Below are positions 36,960 through 45,777 of a stretch of DNA of 64,000 nt, one piece after another. Source of the DNA: Microbulbifer sp. GL-2 (GTDB taxonomy: Bacteria > Pseudomonadota > Gammaproteobacteria > Pseudomonadales > Cellvibrionaceae); assembly GCF_007183175.1 (NCBI RefSeq), contig NZ_AP019807.1:1677001-1741000 (forward strand), in the 5' to 3' direction. Made by a program: the position numbers and the translations under genes. The notes under the pieces are model-generated. The model was not told the origin of the DNA and searched no databases. It saw only the letters and a program-made list of their open reading frames with translations. The first letter of the stretch is position 1; the number at the start of each line of letters is the position of its first letter.

Positions 36960-39900
36960 TGAACGGCATCATTCCCTGGTTCGTACGTAACAGCAAGGCC
37001 GCTAACTTGCTGATGATCATGATTATCATCGGCGGTATTTTTGGTATCAGCGGCATTGACCGCGAAGTGTTCCCGGCAATCCAGCCGGGTATTGTCGAAG
37101 TGGAGATTTCCTACCCTGGTGCCGGCCCTGCAGAAGTAGAGCAGCAGGTTACTGTGCGCGTGGAAGAGGCTATCGCTGAAGTTAAAGGGATTAAAGAGGT
37201 TAACTCTGCTTCCCGCCGCAGCCACTCCTCAGTTGAAATTCAAGCTGTGGACGGTTACGACGAGCTGCGCCTGCTCAACGATATCAAAGTGCAGGTAGAC
37301 AGTATCAACACCTTCCCCGAAGGGATTGAGCGCCCGGTAATCCGCATGCAGGAGTGGGATACCCAACTGATGATGATCGCCATCGGCGGTCCGGTTTCCG
37401 AGAGACAGCTTAAGGAAACTGCCCTGGATTTACGCGATAAACTCACCCTGATTCCCGGTGTGCGCAGTGTGGATATCTGGGGTGAACGTCCGGATGAGTT
37501 GTCGATTGAAGTTTCCGAGCTGGACCTGCGCCGCTATAACCTGAGCTTTAACGATGTCGCAGACGCGGTGCGTCGCTCCTCTTTGGATTTGCCCGCAGGT
37601 ATGGTGCGCTCGGATCGAGGTGACATCCAGGTACAGACACGTGGCCAGGCCTATAGCGCTGAAGACTTCGAGCGTATCCCAGTAGTCAGCCGTGCCGATG
37701 GTTCTGTACTGCTGCTGCGGGATGTGGCTACTGTGCGCGATGGCTTTGAAGAGTACAACAACGTCATCCTCTTTAACGGTAACCCGGCCATGAACCTGAG
37801 GGTGGTCCAGGGGGAGCCTCTGGACGTAGTCGGTACCGCAGAACGCATCAAAGTCTTTATGGCCGAAGCCCGGACCCAGCTGCCGCCGGGAATGGAGTTT
37901 GATATCTGGTTCGATTTCTCCAAGGCTTTTGAAGGCCGTATGAACCTGTTGACCACCAATGCACTGAGTGGTTTTGTGCTGGTATTCGTAATGCTGATGC
38001 TGTTTTTGCGCCCAGCATTAGCTATGTGGGTTACGGTAGGCATTATTGTGGCTTTCCTCGGCGCCTTTTGGCTGTTGCCGATCACAGGTGTCAGTTTGAA
38101 TATGCTGTCGCTGTTCGCCTTCCTGTTAATTCTCGGAATTGTGGTGGACGATGCGATTATTGTGGGAGAGGCAGTGCATGCCGCCCATGATCGCGGCGTA
38201 ACCGGGTTGGCCGCAGCGGAAGAAGGGGTAAAACAGGTCTCTGCTCCGGTGATCTTCGCCGTAACCTCCACCATGGTGTTCTTTATCCCCATGCTGTTTC
38301 TGCCCGGCTACACAGCACAGATGATGCTTGCTTTACCGGTAGTAGTGTTGTTGTGTCTGGCATTCTCCCTGGTGGAGTCGCTGTTGATCCTGCCAGCGCA
38401 CTTAGTTGGTATGAAGCCGGAGCAACCCGCCAAAACCAGTTTGGGGATCAAGCTGCAGAAACTGCGTGGACACTTTGCCGGGGCAATGAAAACCGCCGGT
38501 GATAAGTACTACTTGCCATTGTTGAAAAAATCCCTTGGTAACAGTCGTACTACAGTGATGACGTTTATGTTGGCTCTGGGCCTGTCCATTAGCGTCTTCA
38601 TGAGCGGCTATGTGGGTTCCTCCTTCTCACCCCAGGTACCCTCGGATCTTTTGGAGCTGCGCGCCAGCATGGCCTCTGGCGAGCCCTTCCATGAGGCAGA
38701 GCGTGTCATGAACCAGGTACTGGCTGCGGCGGACAAGCTGGCAACCGATGAAGAGATGCTGGAGATTAATAATGGAGAGCCCTTTGTTCAGAACTCCATG
38801 GTTTTCAACTGGCGTGGCAATATATTTGTGATTTTGCAGCTGACTGATGGCGAGCTGCGCGATGTGACATCCAAGACCTTGTCGTTGCGCTGGCGCAAAC
38901 TTATCGGCGAGATGCCGGCCAGTGTTGAGGATTTGAATATCGACGCCACTATCAATGATGGTGGGAATGGTATGAGCCTGAACCTGAGTACTGCTTCAGG
39001 TGACATGGGAGAGCTGCGTGCAGCTGCCGACGCGGTGAAGGAGAAGATGAACACCTACGCAGGTGTTTATGATGTGCGAGATAACCTCACGAGTGCCCGC
39101 CGCGATATTGAGATCCAGCTGAAACCTTATGCAAACACCATGGGTATCGACCTGTCGGATGTGGCCAGGCAAGTACGCCAGGGTTTCTATGGCGAGGAAG
39201 TACAGCGTATTCCCCGTGGCCGTGAAGACGTACGTGTGATGGTACGCTACCCCCAAGAAGAGCGTGCCAGCGAAGATCAGATGGACCGCATTCGTATCCG
39301 CACCGTGGAGGGGGAGGTACCTTTCTCGGCAGTGGCTGATGCGGTTTACGTTCCGGGTTATACCACCATCCGTCGTAATAACCGCGAGCGAACCGTGCGG
39401 GTATTTGCCGAGATTACCCCGAATACTTCCTCGGCACAGGAAATTCTCAAGGATATGCGTGAGAGCCTGGTACCTGAGTTACAGCGCCAGTTCCCCGGTT
39501 TCTCACTGAGAACTGCTGGGGAGATGCAGGAAGAGGAAGAGTTTAACGGCGCAATCATGGCATTCTTTGTCTTGTCCCTGTTTACAATTTATGCGCTGCT
39601 GGCCATTGCTTTCCGCTCCTACTCACAGCCATTGCTGATTCTTACCGCTGTGCCGTTTGGTTTCTTCGGTGCGGTGGTCGGGCACCTGTTGATGGGGCAC
39701 GATATAAGCATCATGTCCATGCTCGGCTTCCTTGCGGCAGCGGGGGTAGTTGTGAACGACAATCTGGTATTGATGGATCGTATCAATCAGCTGCGTGCTC
39801 AGGGCTGGGCGGTAATGGAAGCGGTGATTCAGGCTGGGCGAGATCGTTTCCGCCCGATTATTCTGACTTCCATTACTACCTTTATTGGGTTGGTGCCGAT

Positions 39901-40090
39901 CATGTTTGAGCGCTCTATCCAGGCCCAATTCCTGATTCCGATGGTAATCAGCCTTGCCTTCGGCGTACTGTTTGCCACTGCAGTGACTTTGATCCTGGTG
40001 CCAAATTTGTACAAAGTGATCGAAGTGATACGCCCAAAAAGCAAGCGCATGGCAGAGGGTGAGGCCCCAGTTTCATTGGAGACGGTTTGA
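36959..40090 (+). CDS. RND family efflux permease
   Basis: Proton-driven inner-membrane exporter, 1043 residues with the usual twelve spans and two large periplasmic loops. TM4 carries the Asp pair of the proton relay (LGIVVDDAIIVGEAV near 398), while the TM10 Lys of AcrB is replaced: VVVNDNLVLMDRINQ near 937. This NDN/NDS type belongs to a separate branch of the HAE-like family whose substrates are poorly defined, so I do not assign a drug-efflux role. N-terminal IPWFVRNSKAANLLMIMIIIGG is typical of that branch. One-base overlap with the adaptor gene; a hairpin terminator follows. Confidence 0.92.
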   Translation: MNGIIPWFVRNSKAANLLMIMIIIGGIFGISGIDREVFPAIQPGIVEVEISYPGAGPAEVEQQVTVRVEEAIAEVKGIKEVNSASRRSHSSVEIQAVDGYDELRLLNDIKVQVDSINTFPEGIERPVIRMQEWDTQLMMIAIGGPVSERQLKETALDLRDKLTLIPGVRSVDIWGERPDELSIEVSELDLRRYNLSFNDVADAVRRSSLDLPAGMVRSDRGDIQVQTRGQAYSAEDFERIPVVSRADGSVLLLRDVATVRDGFEEYNNVILFNGNPAMNLRVVQGEPLDVVGTAERIKVFMAEARTQLPPGMEFDIWFDFSKAFEGRMNLLTTNALSGFVLVFVMLMLFLRPALAMWVTVGIIVAFLGAFWLLPITGVSLNMLSLFAFLLILGIVVDDAIIVGEAVHAAHDRGVTGLAAAEEGVKQVSAPVIFAVTSTMVFFIPMLFLPGYTAQMMLALPVVVLLCLAFSLVESLLILPAHLVGMKPEQPAKTSLGIKLQKLRGHFAGAMKTAGDKYYLPLLKKSLGNSRTTVMTFMLALGLSISVFMSGYVGSSFSPQVPSDLLELRASMASGEPFHEAERVMNQVLAAADKLATDEEMLEINNGEPFVQNSMVFNWRGNIFVILQLTDGELRDVTSKTLSLRWRKLIGEMPASVEDLNIDATINDGGNGMSLNLSTASGDMGELRAAADAVKEKMNTYAGVYDVRDNLTSARRDIEIQLKPYANTMGIDLSDVARQVRQGFYGEEVQRIPRGREDVRVMVRYPQEERASEDQMDRIRIRTVEGEVPFSAVADAVYVPGYTTIRRNNRERTVRVFAEITPNTSSAQEILKDMRESLVPELQRQFPGFSLRTAGEMQEEEEFNGAIMAFFVLSLFTIYALLAIAFRSYSQPLLILTAVPFGFFGAVVGHLLMGHDISIMSMLGFLAAAGVVVNDNLVLMDRINQLRAQGWAVMEAVIQAGRDRFRPIILTSITTFIGLVPIMFERSIQAQFLIPMVISLAFGVLFATAVTLILVPNLYKVIEVIRPKSKRMAEGEAPVSLETV

Positions 40091-40176
40091 CCGACCTTTA
40101 AGCTCAAAGCAATGGCAGAGTTCTTCCGCCATTGCTTCCTCTGAGCATAAATGCCTAAACTCATTGCCTGCAAAAT

Positions 40177-40200
40177 GCCGACATTCCTGTCGGCTTTTTT
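40177..40200 (+). terminator. Terminator after the RND operon
   Basis: GCCGAC–ATTCCT–GTCGGC followed by TTTTTT. Another hairpin at 40108-40136 (AGCAATGGC/GCCATTGCT, no T-run) lies before it. Confidence 0.85.
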
Positions 40201-40226
40201 ATAGTGTTTTTATAGGATCTTCACCC

Positions 40227-40973
40227 ATGCGCATCCCGCGTATTTTTTCCAGACAGCCGCTCGCTACGCAACAGGAAGTGGAACTGGATGAATCAGCTTC
40301 CCGCCACCTGGTCAAAGTACTTCGCTTGGATACCGGCCATCCTCTGACTCTCTTTGATGGCTGCGGAGGGGAGTACAGCGCGGAATTGATAGGGACTGGA
40401 AAGCGTGCGCTGGCACGAACTGGAGAGCTTCATCCGCAAGATCGCCAATCGCCATTGGCACTGACCCTGGCGATCGGCATTTCCCGTGGCGATCGTTTCG
40501 ATTGGGTGATACAGAAAGCTACAGAGCTGGGGGTGGCGGCAATACAACCGTTGTTTACCGAACGCTGTGAAGTAAAGCTGTTCGGGGACCGCTTACAAAA
40601 AAAACTGGGTCATTGGCGCCAGATTGCTATCAGTGCCTGTGAGCAGTGTGAGCGCAACCTGCTTCCAGAGATTGCCGAGCCACTGAAACTGGCGCACTAT
40701 CTACAAGGCTCTACACAAGAGCCCTCTGCAATGGCCAAGCTGGTGCTACACCACCGCACCGAGCTGGATTTGCATCAGTGGCAGGCCGAACGCGGTAAAC
40801 CGGATTCAGCCCTTTTGCTGGTGGGCCCAGAGGGAGGGTTATCCCAGGCAGAAATCGATATGTCCTTAGGGCAGGGCTTTATGCCCCTGCGCCTGGGGCC
40901 GCGAGTAATGCGTACCGAGACCGCTCCGATAGCTGCGCTCTCGGTGTTACAGTTCCAATGGGGCGATTTATAA
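40227..40973 (+). CDS. rsmE: 16S rRNA m3U1498 methyltransferase
   Basis: SPOUT-class methyltransferase that modifies U1498 in 16S rRNA. 248 residues (E. coli 243). N-terminal PUA-like domain (MRIPRIFSRQPL to HLVKVLRLDTG), then a knotted SAM-binding domain with DRFDWVIQKATELGVAAIQPLFTERC, LLVGPEGGLSQAEI and LRLGPRVMRTETAPIAAL. The ATG at 40227, after the terminator, has AGGATC upstream; the frame is open to 40059, inside the RND gene's end. Confidence 0.95.
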   Translation: MRIPRIFSRQPLATQQEVELDESASRHLVKVLRLDTGHPLTLFDGCGGEYSAELIGTGKRALARTGELHPQDRQSPLALTLAIGISRGDRFDWVIQKATELGVAAIQPLFTERCEVKLFGDRLQKKLGHWRQIAISACEQCERNLLPEIAEPLKLAHYLQGSTQEPSAMAKLVLHHRTELDLHQWQAERGKPDSALLLVGPEGGLSQAEIDMSLGQGFMPLRLGPRVMRTETAPIAALSVLQFQWGDL

Positions 40974-41025
40974 GCGTATATTCAGCGGGTAAAACTGATT
41001 CAAGTACACTCAGGGAAGGGAAAGT

Positions 41026-41391
41026 ATGATTAAAGTACTTATATGGTTGCTGGGAATCTCGATTATCGTGTTGTCTGTCGCGATTATTGCCCGGCCTCAC
41101 CTCGCGCGGGATCTCAGTGAGCGCTTAAATGAAACCGGATTCGCTTTTTCCGCTTGGGCACGAATCATTGTCGGCCTGATCCTGTTACTGATCGCAGATA
41201 CACGCCACTGGTATATCCTGTTTAATGCGCTGGGTGTACTGGTTTTACTCAGTGGCGCCTATATGCTGCAAATCGGTTTTGAGCGCGGCAAGGCGCTGGC
41301 GATCAAGATCTCCCGTGGCAATGAAAACTTCCTGCGTATCAGTGGCATTATTGGCGTGATACTTGGCCTGATGCTGCTTTCAGCGCGCTGA
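41026..41391 (+). CDS. Small four-span membrane protein
   Basis: Function not recognised. 121 residues with probably four membrane spans: VLIWLLGISIIVLSVAIIA, AWARIIVGLILLLIA, WYILFNALGVLVLLSGAYML and ISGIIGVILGLMLLS. No known motif. AGGGAAAG lies before the ATG. It lies between rsmE (52 bases) and the HAD gene (14 bases) on one strand, so it is probably cotranscribed. Confidence 0.7.
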   Translation: MIKVLIWLLGISIIVLSVAIIARPHLARDLSERLNETGFAFSAWARIIVGLILLLIADTRHWYILFNALGVLVLLSGAYMLQIGFERGKALAIKISRGNENFLRISGIIGVILGLMLLSAR

Positions 41392-41405
41392 TTTAACGGG
41401 GTCCC

Positions 41406-42053
41406 ATGTCTTCCACAGATTTGGTTATTTTCGATTGCGACGGTGTGTTGGTGGATAGCGAGAGTATCGTCTGCCGCATACTGGCCGAGGAAATGAATAA
41501 GCTCGGGATATCCACCACCGCGGAAGAGCTGGATGAGCAGTTCAGTGGGCGGCCCGCCAAGGATTGCCTGCTGGAGATTGAAAAGCGCTATGGTGGCCCC
41601 CTGCCCGATCACTATTTTGGTAATACCGAGCGGCTTATTCGCGAGGCTTTTCATGCTGAGTTACAGCCTATAGCCGGTATTGAGGGCTTGCTCGACCAGC
41701 TGCAGAAAATCGGCTTGCGCAGTTGTGTGGCCTCTTCCGGTTCCCACCAAAAAATGCAACTGACCCTGAATAAAACCGGCCTGTATGAGTATTTCGACGG
41801 CAGAATATTCAGTGCCGAAGATGTATCCCGCGGCAAGCCCTGGCCGGAACTTTTCCTGCATGCGGCCAGCTCCATGGGTGCCGAGCCCGAGCGCTGCCTG
41901 GTGGTGGAAGATTCTATCTTTGGAGTGCAGGCTGCTGTGGCGGCGGGTATGCGCGTGGTGGGTTACAGTGGACATCCGGTGCGTGGGCCCCAGCTCGAAC
42001 AGCAGGGAGCAAGGGTGGTCAGCGACATGATGTCGGTGCTTAACTTTATTTAA
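41406..42053 (+). CDS. HAD-family phosphatase
   Basis: 215-residue haloacid-dehalogenase-like hydrolase of the phosphoglycolate phosphatase / beta-phosphoglucomutase type. Motif I VIFDCDGVLVDSES with nucleophile Asp10 and Asp12, a helical cap domain (residues ~18-85), motif II LRSCVASSGS near 106, motif III Lys in SRGKPWPELF near 143, and motif IV LVVEDSIFGVQAAVAAGM near 164. It resembles the YieH/GS1-like group that cleaves small phosphates such as 6-phosphogluconate, but the substrate cannot be read. Confidence 0.88.
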   Translation: MSSTDLVIFDCDGVLVDSESIVCRILAEEMNKLGISTTAEELDEQFSGRPAKDCLLEIEKRYGGPLPDHYFGNTERLIREAFHAELQPIAGIEGLLDQLQKIGLRSCVASSGSHQKMQLTLNKTGLYEYFDGRIFSAEDVSRGKPWPELFLHAASSMGAEPERCLVVEDSIFGVQAAVAAGMRVVGYSGHPVRGPQLEQQGARVVSDMMSVLNFI

Positions 42054-42160
42054 GATCTGGCGCAATTTGCCACCTGCTTCCATGCAGCTCCTCCGCCTGT
42101 AAGGATTTCTGACCCTTGTTCTACACTGAACCTGACGTCTAGAAATTGGAAGTCCTGTAT

Positions 42161-42733
42161 ATGGCGGGCAAATACACATTCGTCTGCTACCTTTTCATAC
42201 TGGTGACATTCATCGCCGGTTGCCCTGACCCCAACAAGAAATACGCGCTAAAACCCCTGACTGAGGTGCAAACTGGAGAGAGTGAAAAGGCAGCGCGACA
42301 GGCGGCCCCCTTTGCTGATGACCTAGTGCGTTTCCTGCGAGGCAATACGCGCAAGGGTGGCGATACTTTTATCCTGCGTCTAGAGTTCGACCCGGGCGGA
42401 TTTGCGCCGCGTATGGACAGCATCGCTGATCTGGAGGCGCTGCTGGTGATTATGCGTGACTTCCCCGACCTGCGGATCGCTATCGAAGGGCATACCGATA
42501 ACGCCGGAGATTCGAAGAAAAACCTGCGCCTGTCCCAGTGGCGCGCCGACTGGGTGCAGCATTTTCTGGTGGAGCGGGGTATATCGACGGAACGCATGGA
42601 AGCGCAGGGTTATGGGGATACTGATCCCATTGCCGACAATAGTAATAAGGCGGGGCAAAAAGAAAACCGCCGCCTGGTAATCCGGGTACTGAATTTTGAT
42701 CGGGTGCCCAGTAAGTTACCTCGACGTCAATAG
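42161..42733 (+). CDS. OmpA-family lipoprotein
   Basis: 190 residues from the ATG at 42161. N-terminal lipoprotein signal (YLFILVTFIAGC), a ~75-residue spacer, then an OmpA/MotB peptidoglycan-binding domain: LRIAIEGHTDNAGDSKKNLRLSQWRADWV and MEAQGYGDTDPIADNSNKAGQKENRRLVIRV, with the conserved Asp and Arg that bind diaminopimelate. It is Pal-like in size and layout, but it is not beside tol genes and is probably another cell-envelope tether. A hairpin terminator follows. Confidence 0.85.
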   Translation: MAGKYTFVCYLFILVTFIAGCPDPNKKYALKPLTEVQTGESEKAARQAAPFADDLVRFLRGNTRKGGDTFILRLEFDPGGFAPRMDSIADLEALLVIMRDFPDLRIAIEGHTDNAGDSKKNLRLSQWRADWVQHFLVERGISTERMEAQGYGDTDPIADNSNKAGQKENRRLVIRVLNFDRVPSKLPRRQ

Positions 42734-42761
42734 TCCTTGCTGGAAGGACATTGCATAAATA

Positions 42762-42785
42762 AACCCGGTGCGATGGCGCCGGGTT
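42762..42785. terminator. Hairpin between convergent genes
   Basis: AACCCGGTGC–GATG–GCGCCGGGTT, one wobble pair. On the minus strand it is followed by TTATTTAT, so it could end the FAD-enzyme gene; on the plus strand it has no T-run. Confidence 0.55.
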
Positions 42786-42810
42786 CAATAGATTGCATAC
42801 AAGAAAAAGA

Positions 42811-44514
42811 CTAACCGGCGGCTTTACTTAGCCCGTCCCCTTCATTGTCCCCCCCCTGTGCTGGTTTACTGGTCAGTACCTGACGCATCAATCTGGCTCC
42901 CTGGCGCCAGCCGAGAATACTCTGTGCGGTTAAGGCGCCAGAGATCATGGCACCAGCAACACCGCAGCTCATCACATCTTGGCCGGTGAGGTATAAGCCC
43001 TTTAGGCGGGTCTGGGGCCGCAGCCAGCTCTGCTCGAAACGGTTCGGATCGTGGTCGAGACCATAGATTTCACCTTGAGAATAAAAGCAGAAATAATCTG
43101 TGGAGAGCGGCGTCGACAGTTCGTAATAGTCAATTTGTCCGCGCAGGTGTGGGAAATACCGGTAAAGATGTTCCAGCAGGCGCTGGCTGAACTCCTCTTT
43201 AAGGGCCTCGTAGTCATCACCACGCTTGCTCCAAGGCTTGTCATGCCACTGGGCAAACCAGTCGTAACTGGCCGGTGCCACAATTTCGATAGTGGCACGC
43301 CCCGGATATCGCTGGGTAAAAGTTGGATCCTTGGCTGAAGGGAAGGAGATATAGGCCAGGGGAATATCTTTACTACTATCCTGCAGGAACTCCTGCATAT
43401 CCCGCTCGTAATTATCGCTGGCGTAAAGCCAATAGTTGGTTTTTGGGAGCTGCAGCTCTTCCGCAGTTTTCTCCAGGCCGATATAAAGGCAAAGGTGCGA
43501 CATGGAGCGATTAACAGTTTTTAGGTCGCGCACGTAGCCAAGACGTTCACTGGCACTTCGTGGTAATAGCCTTTCAAAGGTATTGAAAACCCCGGCACTG
43601 GAAATTACCAGTGGAGCCTCAATCTCAGTGCCATCTGCCATACGCACCCCACGTACACAGTTACCATCCAGTAGGATGGTTTCAACGGTGGCATATGTGA
43701 AGACTTCACCGCCGCTAGCCTGGATTTGCGGAATAATGGTTTCGGAAATTTTGCTGGCACCACCGACAGGGTAATAACCGCCATATAAATAGTGCTTGGC
43801 GATTAATGCATGAATGATAAAACTGCTCTGGGCCGGGGTCATACCATTATCGCCCCACTGGCCGGTGAGGACCGAAATCAGTTTTTCGTTTTGGGTAATC
43901 TCGCCCAACACTTCGCGGGTGGTTTTATTCAGCCAGGAAGGGTCGCGCAGTTTGCGCCACATTCGTGTAATAGGACCACACCAGGAAGGCAGTAATTTTT
44001 CCAGCGCTATTCGTTGCATGGACTTGGCCACTTCGTTGAGGCGGCCAAGGTAGCGCTCTATATTTTCCCGTTCGTCGGGGAAGTTCTTTATCAGCTCTTC
44101 AATAAAGGCCTCGCGTCCAGCACGAAGATCATATTGTTCCTCACCGACACAGATACGGTCGTACGTCGTATCCATCGGCGCCCAGTGAAGCTGATGGTTG
44201 GATATAAAATCGAAGATCTTGCGGGTCATAGTGGGGTGCTCGCCCACATCGCCTATATAGTGAACACCTACGTCCCACTCATAGCCGTTGCGGTCATAAG
44301 CATGGGTATAGCCGCCAGCGGTGTAGTGTTGCTCCAGCACCAACACTTTTTTGCCGGTGGCGCTGAGCATAGCTGCAGTAGTGAGACCACCTATCCCGGA
44401 GCCAATTACCAAAGCGTCATAGGGTCCCTCCAGGCGGCTCGGGCGATAGCGCCGGCCAATACGCAGGCGGCTCGGCTTGGGGGCACTGCGCTTTTTTTCA
44501 GTGGGGTCGGTCAT
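42811..44514 (-). CDS. FAD-dependent oxidoreductase, retinol saturase / phytoene desaturase-like
   Basis: 567 residues from the ATG at 44514, which has GAGG nine bases upstream; a start at 44544 is also open. FAD-binding DALVIGSGIGGLTTAAMLSATGKKVLVLEQHYTAGGYTHAY near 43, a long substrate domain, and a C-terminal FAD block LKGLYLTGQDVMSCGVAGAMISG. The pattern (HYTAGGYTHAY, VGVHYIGDVGE) is closest to all-trans-retinol 13,14-reductase-like and CrtI/carotene isomerase-like enzymes. No carotenoid genes are near, so the natural substrate is unknown; a long-chain isoprenoid or lipid is likely. No signal peptide, though it may associate with membrane. Confidence 0.82.
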   Translation of the reverse strand: MTDPTEKKRSAPKPSRLRIGRRYRPSRLEGPYDALVIGSGIGGLTTAAMLSATGKKVLVLEQHYTAGGYTHAYDRNGYEWDVGVHYIGDVGEHPTMTRKIFDFISNHQLHWAPMDTTYDRICVGEEQYDLRAGREAFIEELIKNFPDERENIERYLGRLNEVAKSMQRIALEKLLPSWCGPITRMWRKLRDPSWLNKTTREVLGEITQNEKLISVLTGQWGDNGMTPAQSSFIIHALIAKHYLYGGYYPVGGASKISETIIPQIQASGGEVFTYATVETILLDGNCVRGVRMADGTEIEAPLVISSAGVFNTFERLLPRSASERLGYVRDLKTVNRSMSHLCLYIGLEKTAEELQLPKTNYWLYASDNYERDMQEFLQDSSKDIPLAYISFPSAKDPTFTQRYPGRATIEIVAPASYDWFAQWHDKPWSKRGDDYEALKEEFSQRLLEHLYRYFPHLRGQIDYYELSTPLSTDYFCFYSQGEIYGLDHDPNRFEQSWLRPQTRLKGLYLTGQDVMSCGVAGAMISGALTAQSILGWRQGARLMRQVLTSKPAQGGDNEGDGLSKAAG

Positions 44515-44669
44515 AGTGGCCTCATAGCTATTGTTGTTATTCATTAACCATATCGCTCCCGTAAAGGCTATGCAATAAGTTGCATACTGTAATTGCGTAT
44601 ATGCCCTCTATACGAACTCTCAAATTGAATATACACTTCATATATAAAACGCTTATGAATCGTATAAAT

Positions 44670-44876
44670 ATGGGTATTGTGAAAATTTCTGATGATCTAC
44701 ACGATGAGATTCGCAAAGCCAGTACTACCCTGGCGCGCTCCATCAATGCTCAGGCGGAGTACTGGATCAAGATTGGCATGCTGGCTGAACTGAACCCTGA
44801 GCTGAGTTACAGCCAGTTGTGCAAGATGTTGTTGCGCACTGAATCTTTCACCTTGGAAGAATTGATTCGTGAATAA
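44670..44876 (+). CDS. ParD-like antitoxin-type protein
   Basis: 68 residues from the ATG at 44670; an ATG at 44655 is also open. MGIVKISDDLHDEIRKASTTLARSINAQAEYWIKIGMLAELNPELSYSQL is a ribbon-helix-helix-like N-terminus followed by a helical part, the ParD-like family. Its stop overlaps the start of the methionine aminopeptidase gene by eight bases (GTGAATAA), so translation is coupled. There is no RelE/ParE toxin beside it; the partner is the aminopeptidase. It may be a DNA-binding repressor of this pair. The upstream DNA is very AT-rich with no clear ribosome site. Confidence 0.75.
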   Translation: MGIVKISDDLHDEIRKASTTLARSINAQAEYWIKIGMLAELNPELSYSQLCKMLLRTESFTLEELIRE

Positions 44877-45645
44877 CATCAAGGTCAAGAGCGCAAAAGA
44901 ACAGGAGTTGATGCGAGTATCCGGTGAACTACTAAGCCGGGTTTTCGCCATGCTGGATGGCGTTGTGAAGCCAGGTATCAGCACTATGGAAATTAATGAT
45001 CGGGTAGAGTCGTTCATTGTCCAGGAACTGCAAGCGCGCCCGGCTAGTAAGGGCCAATATGATTACCCTTATGCCCTTAATACCTCAGTGAATGAAGTGG
45101 TGTGTCATGGTATGCCGCGCCAGGGCCAGGTATTGCGTGATGGTGATATTGTGAATGTGGATATCACCCTAGAGAAATCAGGTTACATCGCCGATTCCAG
45201 CAAAATGTATATGATTGGCAGTGTCACCCCGATGGCAAAAAAGCTAGTGCAGAGTTGCTGTGAGGCCATGTGGGCTGGAATCCGTACGGTTAAACCTGGC
45301 GCCACTCTGGGGGATATAGGTCATGCAATACAGCGCTATACAGAGCGACAGGGGTTCAGTGTGGTGCGTGAATACTGTGGTCATGGAATCGGTCGGGAAA
45401 TGCATGAAGAGCCACAGGTACTACATTATGGACGCCCTGGTAGCGGTATCGTTTTGCAGGAAGGCATGACATTTACCATAGAGCCCATGATCAACCAGGG
45501 CAATCGTAAGACAAAATTGAAAAAAGATGGCTGGACCGTTGTGACCAAGGATGGGAAGTTATCGGCCCAGTGGGAGCATACGGTGTTGGTTACCGCGGAC
45601 GGCTGTGAAGTATTGACCTTAAGGGAAGAAGAAAAAGCACACTAG
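44869..45645 (+). CDS. map: Type I methionine aminopeptidase
   Basis: Removes the initiator methionine from nascent proteins with small second residues. 258 residues from GTG. The expected catalytic and metal residues are present: H80, D98 (NVDIT), D109 (ADSSKM), H172 (HGIGREMHEEP), E205 (EPM) and E236 (QWEH), so it should be active. The charged N-terminal extension of plastid enzymes is absent. The usual chromosomal map lies beside rpsB; this copy is beside a ParD-like gene instead, so it is probably a second map. Whether the cell has another copy cannot be seen here. Confidence 0.92.
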   Translation: MNNIKVKSAKEQELMRVSGELLSRVFAMLDGVVKPGISTMEINDRVESFIVQELQARPASKGQYDYPYALNTSVNEVVCHGMPRQGQVLRDGDIVNVDITLEKSGYIADSSKMYMIGSVTPMAKKLVQSCCEAMWAGIRTVKPGATLGDIGHAIQRYTERQGFSVVREYCGHGIGREMHEEPQVLHYGRPGSGIVLQEGMTFTIEPMINQGNRKTKLKKDGWTVVTKDGKLSAQWEHTVLVTADGCEVLTLREEEKAH

Positions 45646-45712
45646 CCCAATAAATTTCTATTATCAATTTACACGTCACGCCTATAGTACTTATTAAGTA
45701 TCCGCACTACGT

Positions 45713-45749
45713 GCCCCTATTTTAACCTTCACTAAATTATAATAGGGGC
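45713..45749. terminator. Possible hairpin between map and the metalloprotease gene
   Basis: Nine-base perfect stem GCCCCTATT / AATAGGGGC with a 19-base loop, between convergent genes; no T-run follows on either side. Confidence 0.35.
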
Positions 45750-45777
45750 TTGCATAAATTACCCTTTCAGCACTGGA

